Shown piece after piece: positions 1 through 6,070 of a stretch of DNA of 22,877 nt; within the stretch, counting starts at the first letter, position 1; the number at the start of each line of letters is the position of its first letter. The stretch is taken from NCBI GenBank assembly GCA_016180145.1, contig JACPBT010000076.1, positions 1-22,877 on the forward strand, written 5' to 3'. This stretch comes from Candidatus Woesearchaeota archaeon. Its GTDB lineage: Archaea; Nanobdellota; Nanobdellia; Woesearchaeales; UBA10216. The notes under the pieces were generated by a model. It searched no databases, was not told the origin of the DNA, and was given only the letters and a program-made list of their open reading frames with translations. The translations under genes were made by a program, and so were the position numbers.

Positions 1-195
1 TCATATATCTGCTTCAAACATTCAGAACTGGACCTTGACTGGGATTTCCTAGAAACCATCAGACTAAAGAGAAATGCAATCAATTACAGAGGGCAATTAT
101 TGAAACATGAAGACTGGAAATCATTGAAATTAAAATTTGAATTGCATGTAAACGCATTAAGAACGGAGATTGAAAAGAAACTGGACGAAAAATAA
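1..195 (+). CDS. C-terminal fragment of a HEPN-like helical protein (5' end outside window)
   Basis: Frame 1 is open from the first base to TAA at 193-195 and gives 64 residues with no start, so this is the 3' end of a gene. The peptide is charged and helical. It holds an R-x2-RN-x3-Y-x-G pattern (RLKRNAINYRG, residues 21-31) followed by a long Lys/Glu helix. Archaeal HEPN-type proteins, often the RNase partner of a nucleotidyltransferase, end in similar R-rich helices, but the defining Rx4-6H motif is not in this fragment. The family is therefore a resemblance only. It is convergent with the decaying minus-strand gene at 316-688. A 6-bp-stem hairpin lies downstream at 228-243. A generic helical protein is the alternative. 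Confidence 0.45.
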   Translation, partial: SYICFKHSELDLDWDFLETIRLKRNAINYRGQLLKHEDWKSLKLKFELHVNALRTEIEKKLDEK

Positions 196-276
196 AGTAA
201 CGCTGAGCAAAAGCGATTAATAATATGTCCTAAAGATAGGACGATTTCTATCAGTAACAGGCTCAGTAGTTTGGCT

Positions 277-444
277 AACTTTCGGGACAAGAGCAGTCAC
301 GTATACCTTCTATGTTTAGAACCTTTCAGAATGAGTCGGAGAAGCAGTAGGAAGGGTAGTAGGCGGTACCCGATTATGGTAGCCAGTAGAAGCGGCAGGA
401 GGCTTATCCTTTTTCCTTTCATCAACTTTCGGGACAAGGGCAGT
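277..444. repeat. Pair of 21-bp direct repeats (277-297 and 424-444)
   Basis: The segment starting aactttcgggacaag and ending gcagt occurs at 277-297 and again at 424-444 with one mismatch (20/21). On the minus strand both copies are in the same frame and encode TALVPKV. One copy lies in the frameshifted gene and the other just beyond its stop codons, so the locus looks like an internally repeated coding sequence that has partly decayed. Confidence 0.7.
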
Positions 445-688
445 TCCGCTCATGGCATGAGCCCTGTCCGTAGTCCCATTAGTATATAGGTATGTAATCA
501 GATTTACAACGACTTTTGTCCCTTCCGGACAGGTTTCAGCAATACGTTCAATAAGAGAAGACTCAAAAAGGCGTCATTTCCTCATTGACATGCACGCCAA
601 CCAAATTATAGTCGTTAGGCTTTCTGTCTTGAGATGCCACATAATCGCCAAAAGTTACAGTTAATATTCTTTCCAGTGGAATTGCCAT
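316..688 (-). pseudogene. Small unknown protein interrupted by a +1 frameshift
   Basis: ATG at 688-686 follows a GGAGG ribosome-binding site (complement of 694-698) with 5-nt spacing. A TTTAAA box lies at 725-730. Translation starts MAIPLERILTVTFGDYVASQ and runs to residue 41 (EEMTPF), then meets TGA. Skipping one T in the five-base run (A-run 565-569 on the plus strand) continues directly into about 80 protein-like residues, including ESSLIERIAETCPEG and KVVVNLITYLYTNG, ending at TAA 318-316. The tail is Pro/Thr/Ser-rich. The whole product would be about 123 aa and I do not recognise it. Beyond the stop the same frame carries TAG and then another 30 open residues to 217, including a second copy of the TALVPKV peptide. 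This suggests real decay, although a base-call error or programmed frameshift remains possible. Confidence 0.6.
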
Positions 689-724
689 TTTTTCCTCCCA
701 TGCATAGAGGTAAAGCCGCCACTA

Positions 725-730
725 TTTAAA
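725..730 (-). promoter_or_regulatory. TATA-like box for the gene at 688
   Basis: TTTAAA is centred about 39 nt ahead of ATG 688, leaving room for a leader of roughly 12 nt that carries the GGAGG Shine-Dalgarno at 694-698. This unit and the winged-helix gene at 13408 are the leadered exceptions in the window; most units look leaderless. Confidence 0.5.
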
Positions 731-786
731 TCTTTCTACTTTTACCACTTTATAGGGAGTAAACTTCTGTTGAGCAGCTGTTGCAG

Positions 787-1323
787 TTATTTCCTTCTCT
801 TTCGCCTTCCGGCATGCTCATGCCAGTGGTGTCTGCCTGTAGGCATCTCAAAGAAGTGCAGCACCCTGAGAAACCTTGGGAACCTGCTCAATGCCCTGAA
901 AACCCTCATTGCGCGTGCTGCACGGCTGCCCCTGCCTGCATCCTTAACAATGCTGCCTGCCTCTCTCTCAAGCTTCTCAACCTCTGGCACCTCATGGGCA
1001 ATGGTTTGGCTTCTTTCAACAAGCTCGTTCAGTCCGAAGAATTCTGTGAAGCGGAAGACAAGGAAAAATGGGATTGTTGCAATGATTTCAATCCAGTATT
1101 TGCGCAGGAACAGTGGAATCTTTCTTACCCTGTTGAACTTGAATGCAAGGTCTACAGCAAAAACAGAGATGAGGAGAATGTCAAAATAATCTGCATACTT
1201 GTGGTATGGCTCAAATCGGCTGCTGAAGAAAAGCTCTCCGATTATGACAACGAAAAGCACGGCAAGGAGTGGTCCGATGGAAGCGTCAACCAGCTTCTCA
1301 ACCTTGTGCAGAAGGATATGCAT
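787..1323 (-). CDS. Stand-alone voltage-sensor-domain-like membrane protein
   Basis: This 178-aa membrane protein resembles the S1-S4 part of voltage-gated ion channels. Visible segments are S1 (about 17-36), S2 (44-63, with D58 followed by K62), S3 (72-91) and, after a charged stretch of about 40 residues, an S4-like helix. The S4-like helix has Arg at 131, 134, 137, 140, 143, 147, 150 and 153. That every-third-residue arginine ladder is the hallmark of a voltage sensor. No pore loop or S5-S6 follows; the protein ends in a His/Arg-rich tail. It may be a sensor-only channel (Hv1-like) or a sensor for a separate partner. A TTTAAA box 27 nt upstream of ATG 1323 supports this start. It follows the MazF toxin gene by 48 nt. 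The final residues may be misframed, because another frame stays open to the TAG ending at 727. Confidence 0.7.
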   Translation of the reverse strand: MHILLHKVEKLVDASIGPLLAVLFVVIIGELFFSSRFEPYHKYADYFDILLISVFAVDLAFKFNRVRKIPLFLRKYWIEIIATIPFFLVFRFTEFFGLNELVERSQTIAHEVPEVEKLEREAGSIVKDAGRGSRAARAMRVFRALSRFPRFLRVLHFFEMPTGRHHWHEHAGRRKRRK

Positions 1324-1347
1324 GCCTATTCAATTAAAAAATGGGGA

Positions 1348-1353
1348 TTTAAA
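1348..1353 (-). promoter_or_regulatory. TATA-like box for the voltage-sensor gene
   Basis: TTTAAA lies in the 48-nt gap after the toxin gene, centred 27-28 nt from ATG 1323. This predicts a leaderless transcript separate from the toxin-antitoxin unit. Confidence 0.5.
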
Positions 1354-1371
1354 GCTTTTGATAGAATCCTG

Positions 1372-1704
1372 TTATCGCCTTTTGAGGTATTCATTTATGC
1401 GTGCAACAGTTTTGCTGTGGAAAGAATCTGTAATTTCACACATCTTCTTTTTTATGATTTTTTCGTTGATTGTGAACAGCCTGTGCGGCTTTACCCAGCT
1501 TCTGAAAGGCAGCGTGCCATTTTCAAATTCGTCATTGCTTATAATGATTCCATCCTCTGAGCGTTGGCTTGTGATGAGACAGCATATTCTGTCTTGTGAA
1601 CGGTTAATCAATGAATTTGATACTATAAGAGCTGGGCGTTGCTTTGAGCCGGTAAGGTCTGAGTACGGAAACGGGATAAGGACTATGTCCTTCTGCTCAT
1701 ACAT
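1372..1704 (-). CDS. MazF/PemK-family endoribonuclease toxin
   Basis: This 110-aa protein has the MazF/PemK signature near its start: MYEQKDIVLIPFPYSD, then the KQRPALIVSN strand and an ICCLITSQ strand, with the typical basic C-terminal part. The family cleaves mRNA at short sequences and is neutralised by a small DNA-binding antitoxin. I chose ATG 1704 rather than the in-frame start at 1719 because it overlaps the antitoxin stop (antitoxin TGA at 1699-1697, 8-nt overlap), the usual translational coupling in such modules. The preceding gene (1697-1927) is the antitoxin. Family assignment is fairly secure; activity is inferred. Confidence 0.85.
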   Translation of the reverse strand: MYEQKDIVLIPFPYSDLTGSKQRPALIVSNSLINRSQDRICCLITSQRSEDGIIISNDEFENGTLPFRSWVKPHRLFTINEKIIKKKMCEITDSFHSKTVARINEYLKRR

Positions 1705-1927
1705 TGTCCCACCGCTCATCTGCTTTGTTGTCCCATTCCTTCCTTAGAGTTTCCTCTGAGGCAAGCATGGTGAGGATGCTTTCTCCGGCGGAGTGTTTTT
1801 CAAGCTGTTCAAGCTCGCCCAGCCGGTTCTTTATTGCTTTTCGCACAAACTCACTCCACCGGATTTCAGAATGTCTTCGCATTTGCCTGTAGACTGACTC
1901 CTCAATAGACAGTGTTATATTTGTCAT
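1697..1927 (-). CDS. Ribbon-helix-helix antitoxin of the MazF-like toxin
   Basis: This 76-aa protein begins MTNITLSIEESVYRQMRRHS, the beta strand plus first helix typical of RHH/CopG repressors. A second helix follows (SEFVRKAIKNRLGELEQL), then an acidic tail ending KEWDNKADERWDNV that would wrap the toxin. Such antitoxins bind their own operator as dimers and mask the toxin active site. The gene overlaps the toxin start by 8 nt. A perfect 8-bp inverted repeat lies between the TATA box and the start codon and is a natural autoregulatory operator. The start ATG 1927 is 28 nt from the TTTAAA box. Confidence 0.82.
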   Translation of the reverse strand: MTNITLSIEESVYRQMRRHSEIRWSEFVRKAIKNRLGELEQLEKHSAGESILTMLASEETLRKEWDNKADERWDNV

Positions 1928-1934
1928 AGGAAAG

Positions 1935-1954
1935 AATAAGTGAGCGCACTTATT
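1935..1954. promoter_or_regulatory. Palindromic operator candidate of the RHH/MazF module
   Basis: Arms AATAAGTG (1935-1942) and CACTTATT (1947-1954) are a perfect 8-bp inverted repeat around AGCG. The repeat sits between ATG 1927 and the TTTAAA box at 1953-1958, touching the box. A repressor bound here would cover the predicted transcription start. Autoregulation is inferred. Confidence 0.65.
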
Positions 1955-1958
1955 TAAA
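1953..1958 (-). promoter_or_regulatory. TATA-like box for the RHH/MazF operon
   Basis: TTTAAA is centred 28 nt from ATG 1927, giving a leaderless or nearly leaderless transcript. It partly overlaps the palindromic operator candidate. Confidence 0.55.
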
Positions 1959-1971
1959 CTTTTCGCAATAC

Positions 1972-3063
1972 TCAGTCAATAAAGTCTTTCTTTCTTATCT
2001 TCTCTGGAAGGTAGGTGTCAGAAATGAATGTGATTCCCTTGCTGGAGAGCGCCTGGATTTCAACCTTGCTTCCGAATTCTTTCATCATCTTAAACTGTCT
2101 CTGCCATGCCTTGTTGCCTTTGAACCAGTCGTAATCAGCTATCTGCTTCAGCCGTGCAATGTCAACATCCTTCATCTTGATAAAGTGCTTCTTCAGGTCA
2201 TAGTTGATTATGTCGTCTGCGCTTATTCCGAGAAACCTGACGTCAGGTATTGCGAGGGATTCTGCCATGTGCGCCAATCCTATTGAGCCGAATTTCAGGA
2301 CGCTGTAGATGTAAATACCATAGCTGTCAAAGTCTGTAAGGACGTATATTGGCAGTTTGTGTTCTGTATGCAGCCTTTGGAGGAGTCTCCTCACGCCTCT
2401 TGTAGTTTGCCCTTGTGAGCTCATTATTATGCAGTTCTGCTTTTCCCAGAATTTGTCCTCATGAAGGCGCTCCCAGACAGCAGCTTTCTCCATGTAAATG
2501 ACATATTGTCCTGTAACTTTCTTGAATTCAATTTCTTCTACATTGCTTGGTATGCTCCACCCTCCTGAGCCAAGCTTGCCCCAGTCAATGACATCTCCTT
2601 TGTCCTCAATAACAACCCTGCCTGCAACAGAACCCATCTTGTTTGCGTTCATGTTCAGCTGCTCGCGGCTGAGGTCTGTTATAAGCTCAAGGTCCTCTAT
2701 TGAGTTGTCGGTTTCTGATTGTTCGTCAACAATGTTTATGCTCGTATTCGGGATTGTGCGCTTGGCCATGTAATAAACATCTCTGAGGCTTGCATGCTTG
2801 CCTGCGTCAAGCAGGGACTTTGCGAGTTTGGCTATCTCAATGGTCTGCACGAATTTCCGCACATGCCCTACATTGAAGAAAAACCGTTTCGCCTTCTTGC
2901 TGCCGAGGACAAGTGTTTTTGCCTTTGTATCAAAGCTTATGTTGCTCAGCGAGCGGACAGGGACTTCTATGCCGGGGTTTGAGCCTTTTTCTATTTCACC
3001 CACCAGCCTCCTGCCGAGTTGGGTAATTTTATCCGTTGCTTCTGCCTTTTCTTTTTTTGTCAT
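1972..3063 (-). CDS. top6A: DNA topoisomerase VI subunit A
   Basis: This 363-aa protein is the Spo11-like cleavage subunit of the type IIB topoisomerase, which relaxes and decatenates DNA by passing one duplex through a transient double-strand break. The 5Y-CAP region carries SLRDVYYMAK at 92-101; the second Tyr (Y98) is the expected residue that attacks DNA. The Toprim domain shows an acidic residue in YVIYMEKAAVWERL and the metal-binding DxD in YVLTDFDSYGIY. Length matches archaeal Top6A (about 360-390). It lies 7 nt downstream of top6B and is surely co-transcribed, with the B-before-A order usual in archaea. All key residues appear intact. Confidence 0.97.
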   Translation of the reverse strand: MTKKEKAEATDKITQLGRRLVGEIEKGSNPGIEVPVRSLSNISFDTKAKTLVLGSKKAKRFFFNVGHVRKFVQTIEIAKLAKSLLDAGKHASLRDVYYMAKRTIPNTSINIVDEQSETDNSIEDLELITDLSREQLNMNANKMGSVAGRVVIEDKGDVIDWGKLGSGGWSIPSNVEEIEFKKVTGQYVIYMEKAAVWERLHEDKFWEKQNCIIMSSQGQTTRGVRRLLQRLHTEHKLPIYVLTDFDSYGIYIYSVLKFGSIGLAHMAESLAIPDVRFLGISADDIINYDLKKHFIKMKDVDIARLKQIADYDWFKGNKAWQRQFKMMKEFGSKVEIQALSSKGITFISDTYLPEKIRKKDFID

Positions 3064-3070
3064 TTTACGC

Positions 3071-4726
3071 TCACTTCAGCTTCCTCTGCTGCTCTTTTTT
3101 AACAGCTTTTTTCTTTACAGGAGTTTCGGCAGAGTCTTCCGGTGCTGCTGTGTCGTCTTCAGGTTCTGGGATTTTCATGTCAAGCTGCGCCTGAATCTCA
3201 TCCTTTTTCAGCGTTGAGTTCAGCTTTTCAATAAGCGCTGCCTTGGGAACAGATGCAATGTTGGATAGCGAGTCTGCAACCTCCGGGATATAGCGCTCAA
3301 AAAGGTTTGCGCGCTCAAGCTGCTGGTGAATCCTGACTTTTTTATTTACATAAATCCCGAGCTTCCTTCCGCACTCCTGTAGGGCAAGCTTTATTTCTCT
3401 CATAATTTCAGGATAATGCGCAATGGCCTCCTTTGCCTCTGAAGTGAAAGGCACCCACACAGAAGCCATGTGCACAACAATTACTGCAGGTCCGGCAGGG
3501 ATTGAACTGCCTGACTGCTGAAGCCCGTAAGGCTTCCAGTTCGTGTCAGTAACAGACTCTGTTGTGGCGCAGGCGCCCTGCTGGTAAAGTAGTGGGACAC
3601 GATTTGCAAACCTCATCAGGATTACAGGCGAATCCCCGGGAAGTTTGCCGCCGTATGCTATTGCGCATTCAACAATAAAAGGGTTGCCCCTGTAAACAGA
3701 GGCCGGCCTTGAAGTTGAGCAGTAAAACTCGGCCTCAACCTCTTTGCGCAGCCCTTTCTCAATAAGCTCCTCGCCAATCGGGGAGATGCAGTCGGCCGGG
3801 GGGGCGATTATCTTTGTCTTTGATATGCCCTCAATAAGCTTCTCAGCCTGTTCACGGCTCACCTCAGCAGGTTTCATTGAAGGGAGAAGCGGGGAATTTT
3901 CGCAAATCTCCTTCGCAGTTCCGGCGCCAACTCTTGAAAACTCAGACATGAGGAAAGACTGTAATGTTCTTGCAGGAGTTGCATCAAGCATCCTCATAAG
4001 CAGTCCAATCTCAATGCCGTATGGGTGGGGCTTTATCTCCTTTGGATGCGGGGGAAGCGTTTCGGCAGCCCTCGCATAGACGACCTGCTCTGCTTTGGGA
4101 TTGGTGTAAGTCAGGGTAACATGGGGGTTGATTACTGCTGTCTGCCTTACGTATTCGTCAACAGACTGGGGTCCTTTTAGATACTCAGCCTCAAGGGTAA
4201 GCTCAATCCTTGTTCCGGAATCCTTCTTCCACTCAATGACCTCCTCTTTCATAATCACAGGGGTGTTAGTCTTAACGTCAATGTAAAGCTCATAATAATG
4301 GGCAGGGTCTTTTGGGGAAATCTTTGAGGTAATTTTAACAGGCTTGCCGGTGGTAAGCTGGGCATATAGAACTGCTGCGCTTATTCCGATGCCCTGCTGT
4401 CCGCGCGATTGTGACAGTTTGAAAAACTTGCTGCCGTAAAGAAGCTTGGCAAAAACCTTGGGAATCTGAACTTTTACAATGCCTGGGCCGTTGTCTTCAA
4501 CAACAACATTATACCTGAACTCACTGAGCTGGTTAATCTCAACATTAACGTCAGGAAGAATCCTTGCCTCCTCGCACGCATCCAGCGAATTGTCAACAGC
4601 CTCCTTGATAGTCGTAAGTAGCGCTTTTCTTTTGTTGTCAAAGCCAAGCAGATGCCTGTTCTTCTCAAAAAACTCTGCAATGGATATTTCACGCTGCTTT
4701 TTCGCAAGCTCCTGAGCTATAACCAT
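3071..4726 (-). CDS. top6B: DNA topoisomerase VI subunit B
   Basis: This 551-aa protein is the ATPase and transducer subunit of topoisomerase VI, closing as a dimer clamp around the transported duplex. The GHKL ATP site is complete: the N-box is in KEAVDNSLDACE (E42 as general base, N46), VEDNGPGI (78-83) forms the G1 loop and SRGQQGIGISA (107-117) the lid. The transducer lysine is in PFTSEAKEAIA. The C-terminal tail is acidic then lysine-rich (EDDTAAPEDSAE, KKKAVKKEQQRK) and probably disordered. Length fits the family (about 530-620). A TATA-like element 25 nt from ATG 4726 supports the start. The operon is divergent from the gene at 5048 across the hairpin-rich spacer. Confidence 0.97.
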   Translation of the reverse strand: MVIAQELAKKQREISIAEFFEKNRHLLGFDNKRKALLTTIKEAVDNSLDACEEARILPDVNVEINQLSEFRYNVVVEDNGPGIVKVQIPKVFAKLLYGSKFFKLSQSRGQQGIGISAAVLYAQLTTGKPVKITSKISPKDPAHYYELYIDVKTNTPVIMKEEVIEWKKDSGTRIELTLEAEYLKGPQSVDEYVRQTAVINPHVTLTYTNPKAEQVVYARAAETLPPHPKEIKPHPYGIEIGLLMRMLDATPARTLQSFLMSEFSRVGAGTAKEICENSPLLPSMKPAEVSREQAEKLIEGISKTKIIAPPADCISPIGEELIEKGLRKEVEAEFYCSTSRPASVYRGNPFIVECAIAYGGKLPGDSPVILMRFANRVPLLYQQGACATTESVTDTNWKPYGLQQSGSSIPAGPAVIVVHMASVWVPFTSEAKEAIAHYPEIMREIKLALQECGRKLGIYVNKKVRIHQQLERANLFERYIPEVADSLSNIASVPKAALIEKLNSTLKKDEIQAQLDMKIPEPEDDTAAPEDSAETPVKKKAVKKEQQRKLK

Positions 4727-4746
4727 GCAAAAAACCTATTTATGAG

Positions 4747-4755
4747 TTATATAAA
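4747..4755 (-). promoter_or_regulatory. TATA-like box for the top6B-top6A operon
   Basis: TTATATAAA (TTTATATAA on the minus strand) is centred 25 nt from ATG 4726, so the operon looks leaderless. The core is symmetric and could also fire rightward into the inverted-repeat region. Confidence 0.55.
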
Positions 4756-4768
4756 AGTTTATTGGTAT

Positions 4769-4995
4769 AGCAAATCACGTTAATAATCATAGCTTTGCTC
4801 TATATGAAACGTGATTTGCTTATTAGGAAATAACCTTACAAGTGTTTTTGAAGTTACGAAAATTAAGGTTATTTTAGTTGAGGACAATAGTTTCGCATAT
4901 TAATTTTCCTCAACTGAAGTTTGGAAGACATAACATTGATATGCCTTACTTATGTCCTCCATTATTTCCTATAGCTTGTTGAACTCCTGCAGCAA
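4769..4995. repeat. Five consecutive inverted repeats filling the 321-bp divergent spacer
   Basis: The spacer 4727-5047 has no plausible gene. It is tiled by hairpins. IR1 has arms AGCAAATCACGTT 4769-4781 and 4808-4820 (13/13, loop 26). IR2 has AAATAACCTTA 4828-4838 and 4864-4874 (11/11, loop 25). IR3 has AGTTGAGGA 4876-4884 and 4907-4915 (9/9, loop 22). IR4 has GGAAGACATAA 4923-4933 and 4950-4960 (10/11, loop 16). IR5 has TTGTTG 4976-4981 with CAGCAA 4990-4995 (5/6 plus one G-T). IR1 has an inner ATAG/CTAT stem. Arms share no sequence with each other, so this is not a repeat family, CRISPR or ordinary MITE. In addition TAGGAAATAA at 4824-4833 is fully complementary to 4962-4971 and competes with IR2. 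A structured RNA or protein-binding array is possible; the strand is undetermined. Confidence 0.75.
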
Positions 4996-5012
4996 AACGA
5001 ATTAGCACAATA

Positions 5013-5020
5013 TTTATATA
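5013..5020 (+). promoter_or_regulatory. TATA-like box for the Cys4 protein gene
   Basis: TTTATATA is centred about 31 nt ahead of ATG 5048, so a leader of a few bases is likely. AGTATA occurs at 5023-5028 and again at 5035-5040, 12 bp apart, within the palindrome AGTATACT (5035-5042). This would fit a dimeric regulator at the start site, but no regulator is identified. Confidence 0.5.
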
Positions 5021-5047
5021 TGAGTATAGTTTTTAGTATACTGGTTT

Positions 5048-5386
5048 ATGGTTTCAGGAAAAAAAAAGCTTGCGGACGTAATGGATTCCCTTGAATATGA
5101 AGAGCTTATAAGCCTCCAGAAGGATTTGTTTAATGGTGGTGTGGCAATCAGGCAGCTTGTCAACAACAAGCTGAGGGAGATTTCTGCAGTTGAATCAAGG
5201 GTATGCGCTACATGCGGCGCACAGATAAACCTTATGGTTTCAAACGAACTGAGCCTCATATTCGGCAGCTCTGAAGCAAAGCGCCGCGTTTCATTCTGTG
5301 CAATAGACTGCATGGAATACTTCACAAGAACGCTCAAAGGGCTGGTTTCAAAAGAGGTGGAGAGCCATGTCAGGCAGAGCCAGTAG
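5048..5386 (+). CDS. Small Cys4 (putative zinc-binding) protein of unknown function
   Basis: This 112-aa protein has a helical charged N-terminus (residues 1-50) and a Cys pair C53-x2-C56 in VCATCGAQI. A second pair C84-x3-C88 lies in FCAIDCMEYF, followed by a helix. The spacing suggests one structural zinc site with the Ser/Glu-rich segment (about 65-80) as the knuckle. The product is soluble, with no membrane segment. I do not recognise the family. It precedes the KH protein by 35 nt in the same direction, but the KH gene has its own TATA box, so a shared function in RNA or ribosome biology is only suggested by proximity. Upstream is the inverted-repeat spacer. Confidence 0.75.
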   Translation: MVSGKKKLADVMDSLEYEELISLQKDLFNGGVAIRQLVNNKLREISAVESRVCATCGAQINLMVSNELSLIFGSSEAKRRVSFCAIDCMEYFTRTLKGLVSKEVESHVRQSQ

Positions 5387-5399
5387 AAAACTATATTAA
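5387..5399 (+). promoter_or_regulatory. Promoter element AAAACTATATTAA of the KH gene
   Basis: TATATTAA is centred 26 nt before ATG 5422, which decides that start over the in-frame TTG at 5416. The identical 13-mer AAAACTATATTAA recurs at 6035-6047 ahead of the Ca2+-ATPase gene. Confidence 0.6.
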
Positions 5400-5421
5400 A
5401 GAGTCGGACTTATCCTTGTCT

Positions 5422-5964
5422 ATGGCAGAATATTCTTATGAGATGAAAATACCCGCTTCAAGGGTCGCTGTCCTGATTGGCACAGGTGGCTCAACAAAGA
5501 AAAGGATAGAGGAGGAGACCAAGACACGAGTGGCAGTTGACTCTAAGGAAGGCGATGTCTTTCTTGCAGGAGAGGACGGGCTGGGGCTATACACCGCGCG
5601 CGAAGTGATAACCGCTATAGGCAGGGGGTTCAATCCGGAAATTGCGCTGCAGCTTCTGAAACCGGACTATACATTTGAGCAGCTTTCGCTAAACGACCTT
5701 GCAAAAACGAAAAACCATCTTCTGAGGATAAAAGGCAGGGTAATTGGGAAGGAGGGCAAGGCGCGCGAGCTGATGGAAGAGCTTACAGGATGCAGCATAT
5801 CTGTATTTGGAAAGACCATATCCATAATAGGCAAAGTGGATGCTGCTGTTATTTGCAGGAAAGCTGTAGAAAAGCTCATAGGTGGCTCGCAGCATTCAAC
5901 AGTTTACAGGATGCTTGAAAAGCAGAGGCATGACATAAAGAGAAGGCAGATTCTTGGGGACTAA
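5422..5964 (+). CDS. Two-KH-domain RNA-binding protein (archaeal Pno1/Dim2 type)
   Basis: This 180-aa protein has two KH modules. The first has a GTGG loop (20-23) after MKIPASRVAVLIG. The second has a GKEG loop (109-112) in LRIKGRVIGKEGKARELME. It ends with a basic helix (MLEKQRHDIKRRQ). This is the layout of archaeal Pno1/Dim2 (KRR1-like) proteins, which bind the 3' end of 16S rRNA during small-subunit maturation in archaea and eukaryotes. Length (about 180) is typical. ATG 5422 is chosen from the TATA spacing; it removes only two residues from the TTG start. The next gene, the Ca2+-ATPase, has its own promoter, so no operon is needed. Confidence 0.92.
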   Translation: MAEYSYEMKIPASRVAVLIGTGGSTKKRIEEETKTRVAVDSKEGDVFLAGEDGLGLYTAREVITAIGRGFNPEIALQLLKPDYTFEQLSLNDLAKTKNHLLRIKGRVIGKEGKARELMEELTGCSISVFGKTISIIGKVDAAVICRKAVEKLIGGSQHSTVYRMLEKQRHDIKRRQILGD

Positions 5965-6034
5965 TCATTGTTTGCTTAGAACGCTGCTGTAGCTGCTGCT
6001 GTCGCAAATCTTAACTTGCCGTTACCCCAAATGC

Positions 6035-6047
6035 AAAACTATATTAA
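6035..6047 (+). promoter_or_regulatory. Promoter element AAAACTATATTAA of the Ca2+-ATPase gene
   Basis: The 13-mer is identical to that at 5387-5399. TATATTAA is centred 27 nt ahead of ATG 6071. It supports that start and therefore the short N-terminus of the ATPase. Confidence 0.6.
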
Positions 6048-6070
6048 CCAAAATTCTGGAGAAAGCGCTG

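Noticed and set aside
228..243. GTCCTA-AAGA-TAGGAC hairpin as a terminator
   Set aside because: It has no T-run beyond it, and the segment lies in the decayed minus-strand frame. Archaeal terminators are mainly T-rich rather than hairpins.
84..290. Minus-strand open frame of 68 codons with hydrophobic content
   Set aside because: It is antisense to the HEPN-like tail and made of low-complexity Leu/Phe/Ser. The neighbouring frame holds the TALVPKV repeat instead.
781..1560. 259-codon plus-strand open frame
   Set aside because: It lies antisense to the voltage-sensor and MazF genes, is Cys-rich without pattern, has no promoter, and spans two well-supported genes.
4769..4995. CRISPR array, integron attC sites or MITE
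   Set aside because: The arms are not repeated between units, no GTTRRRY-type core is present, and no outer terminal repeat or target duplication is seen.
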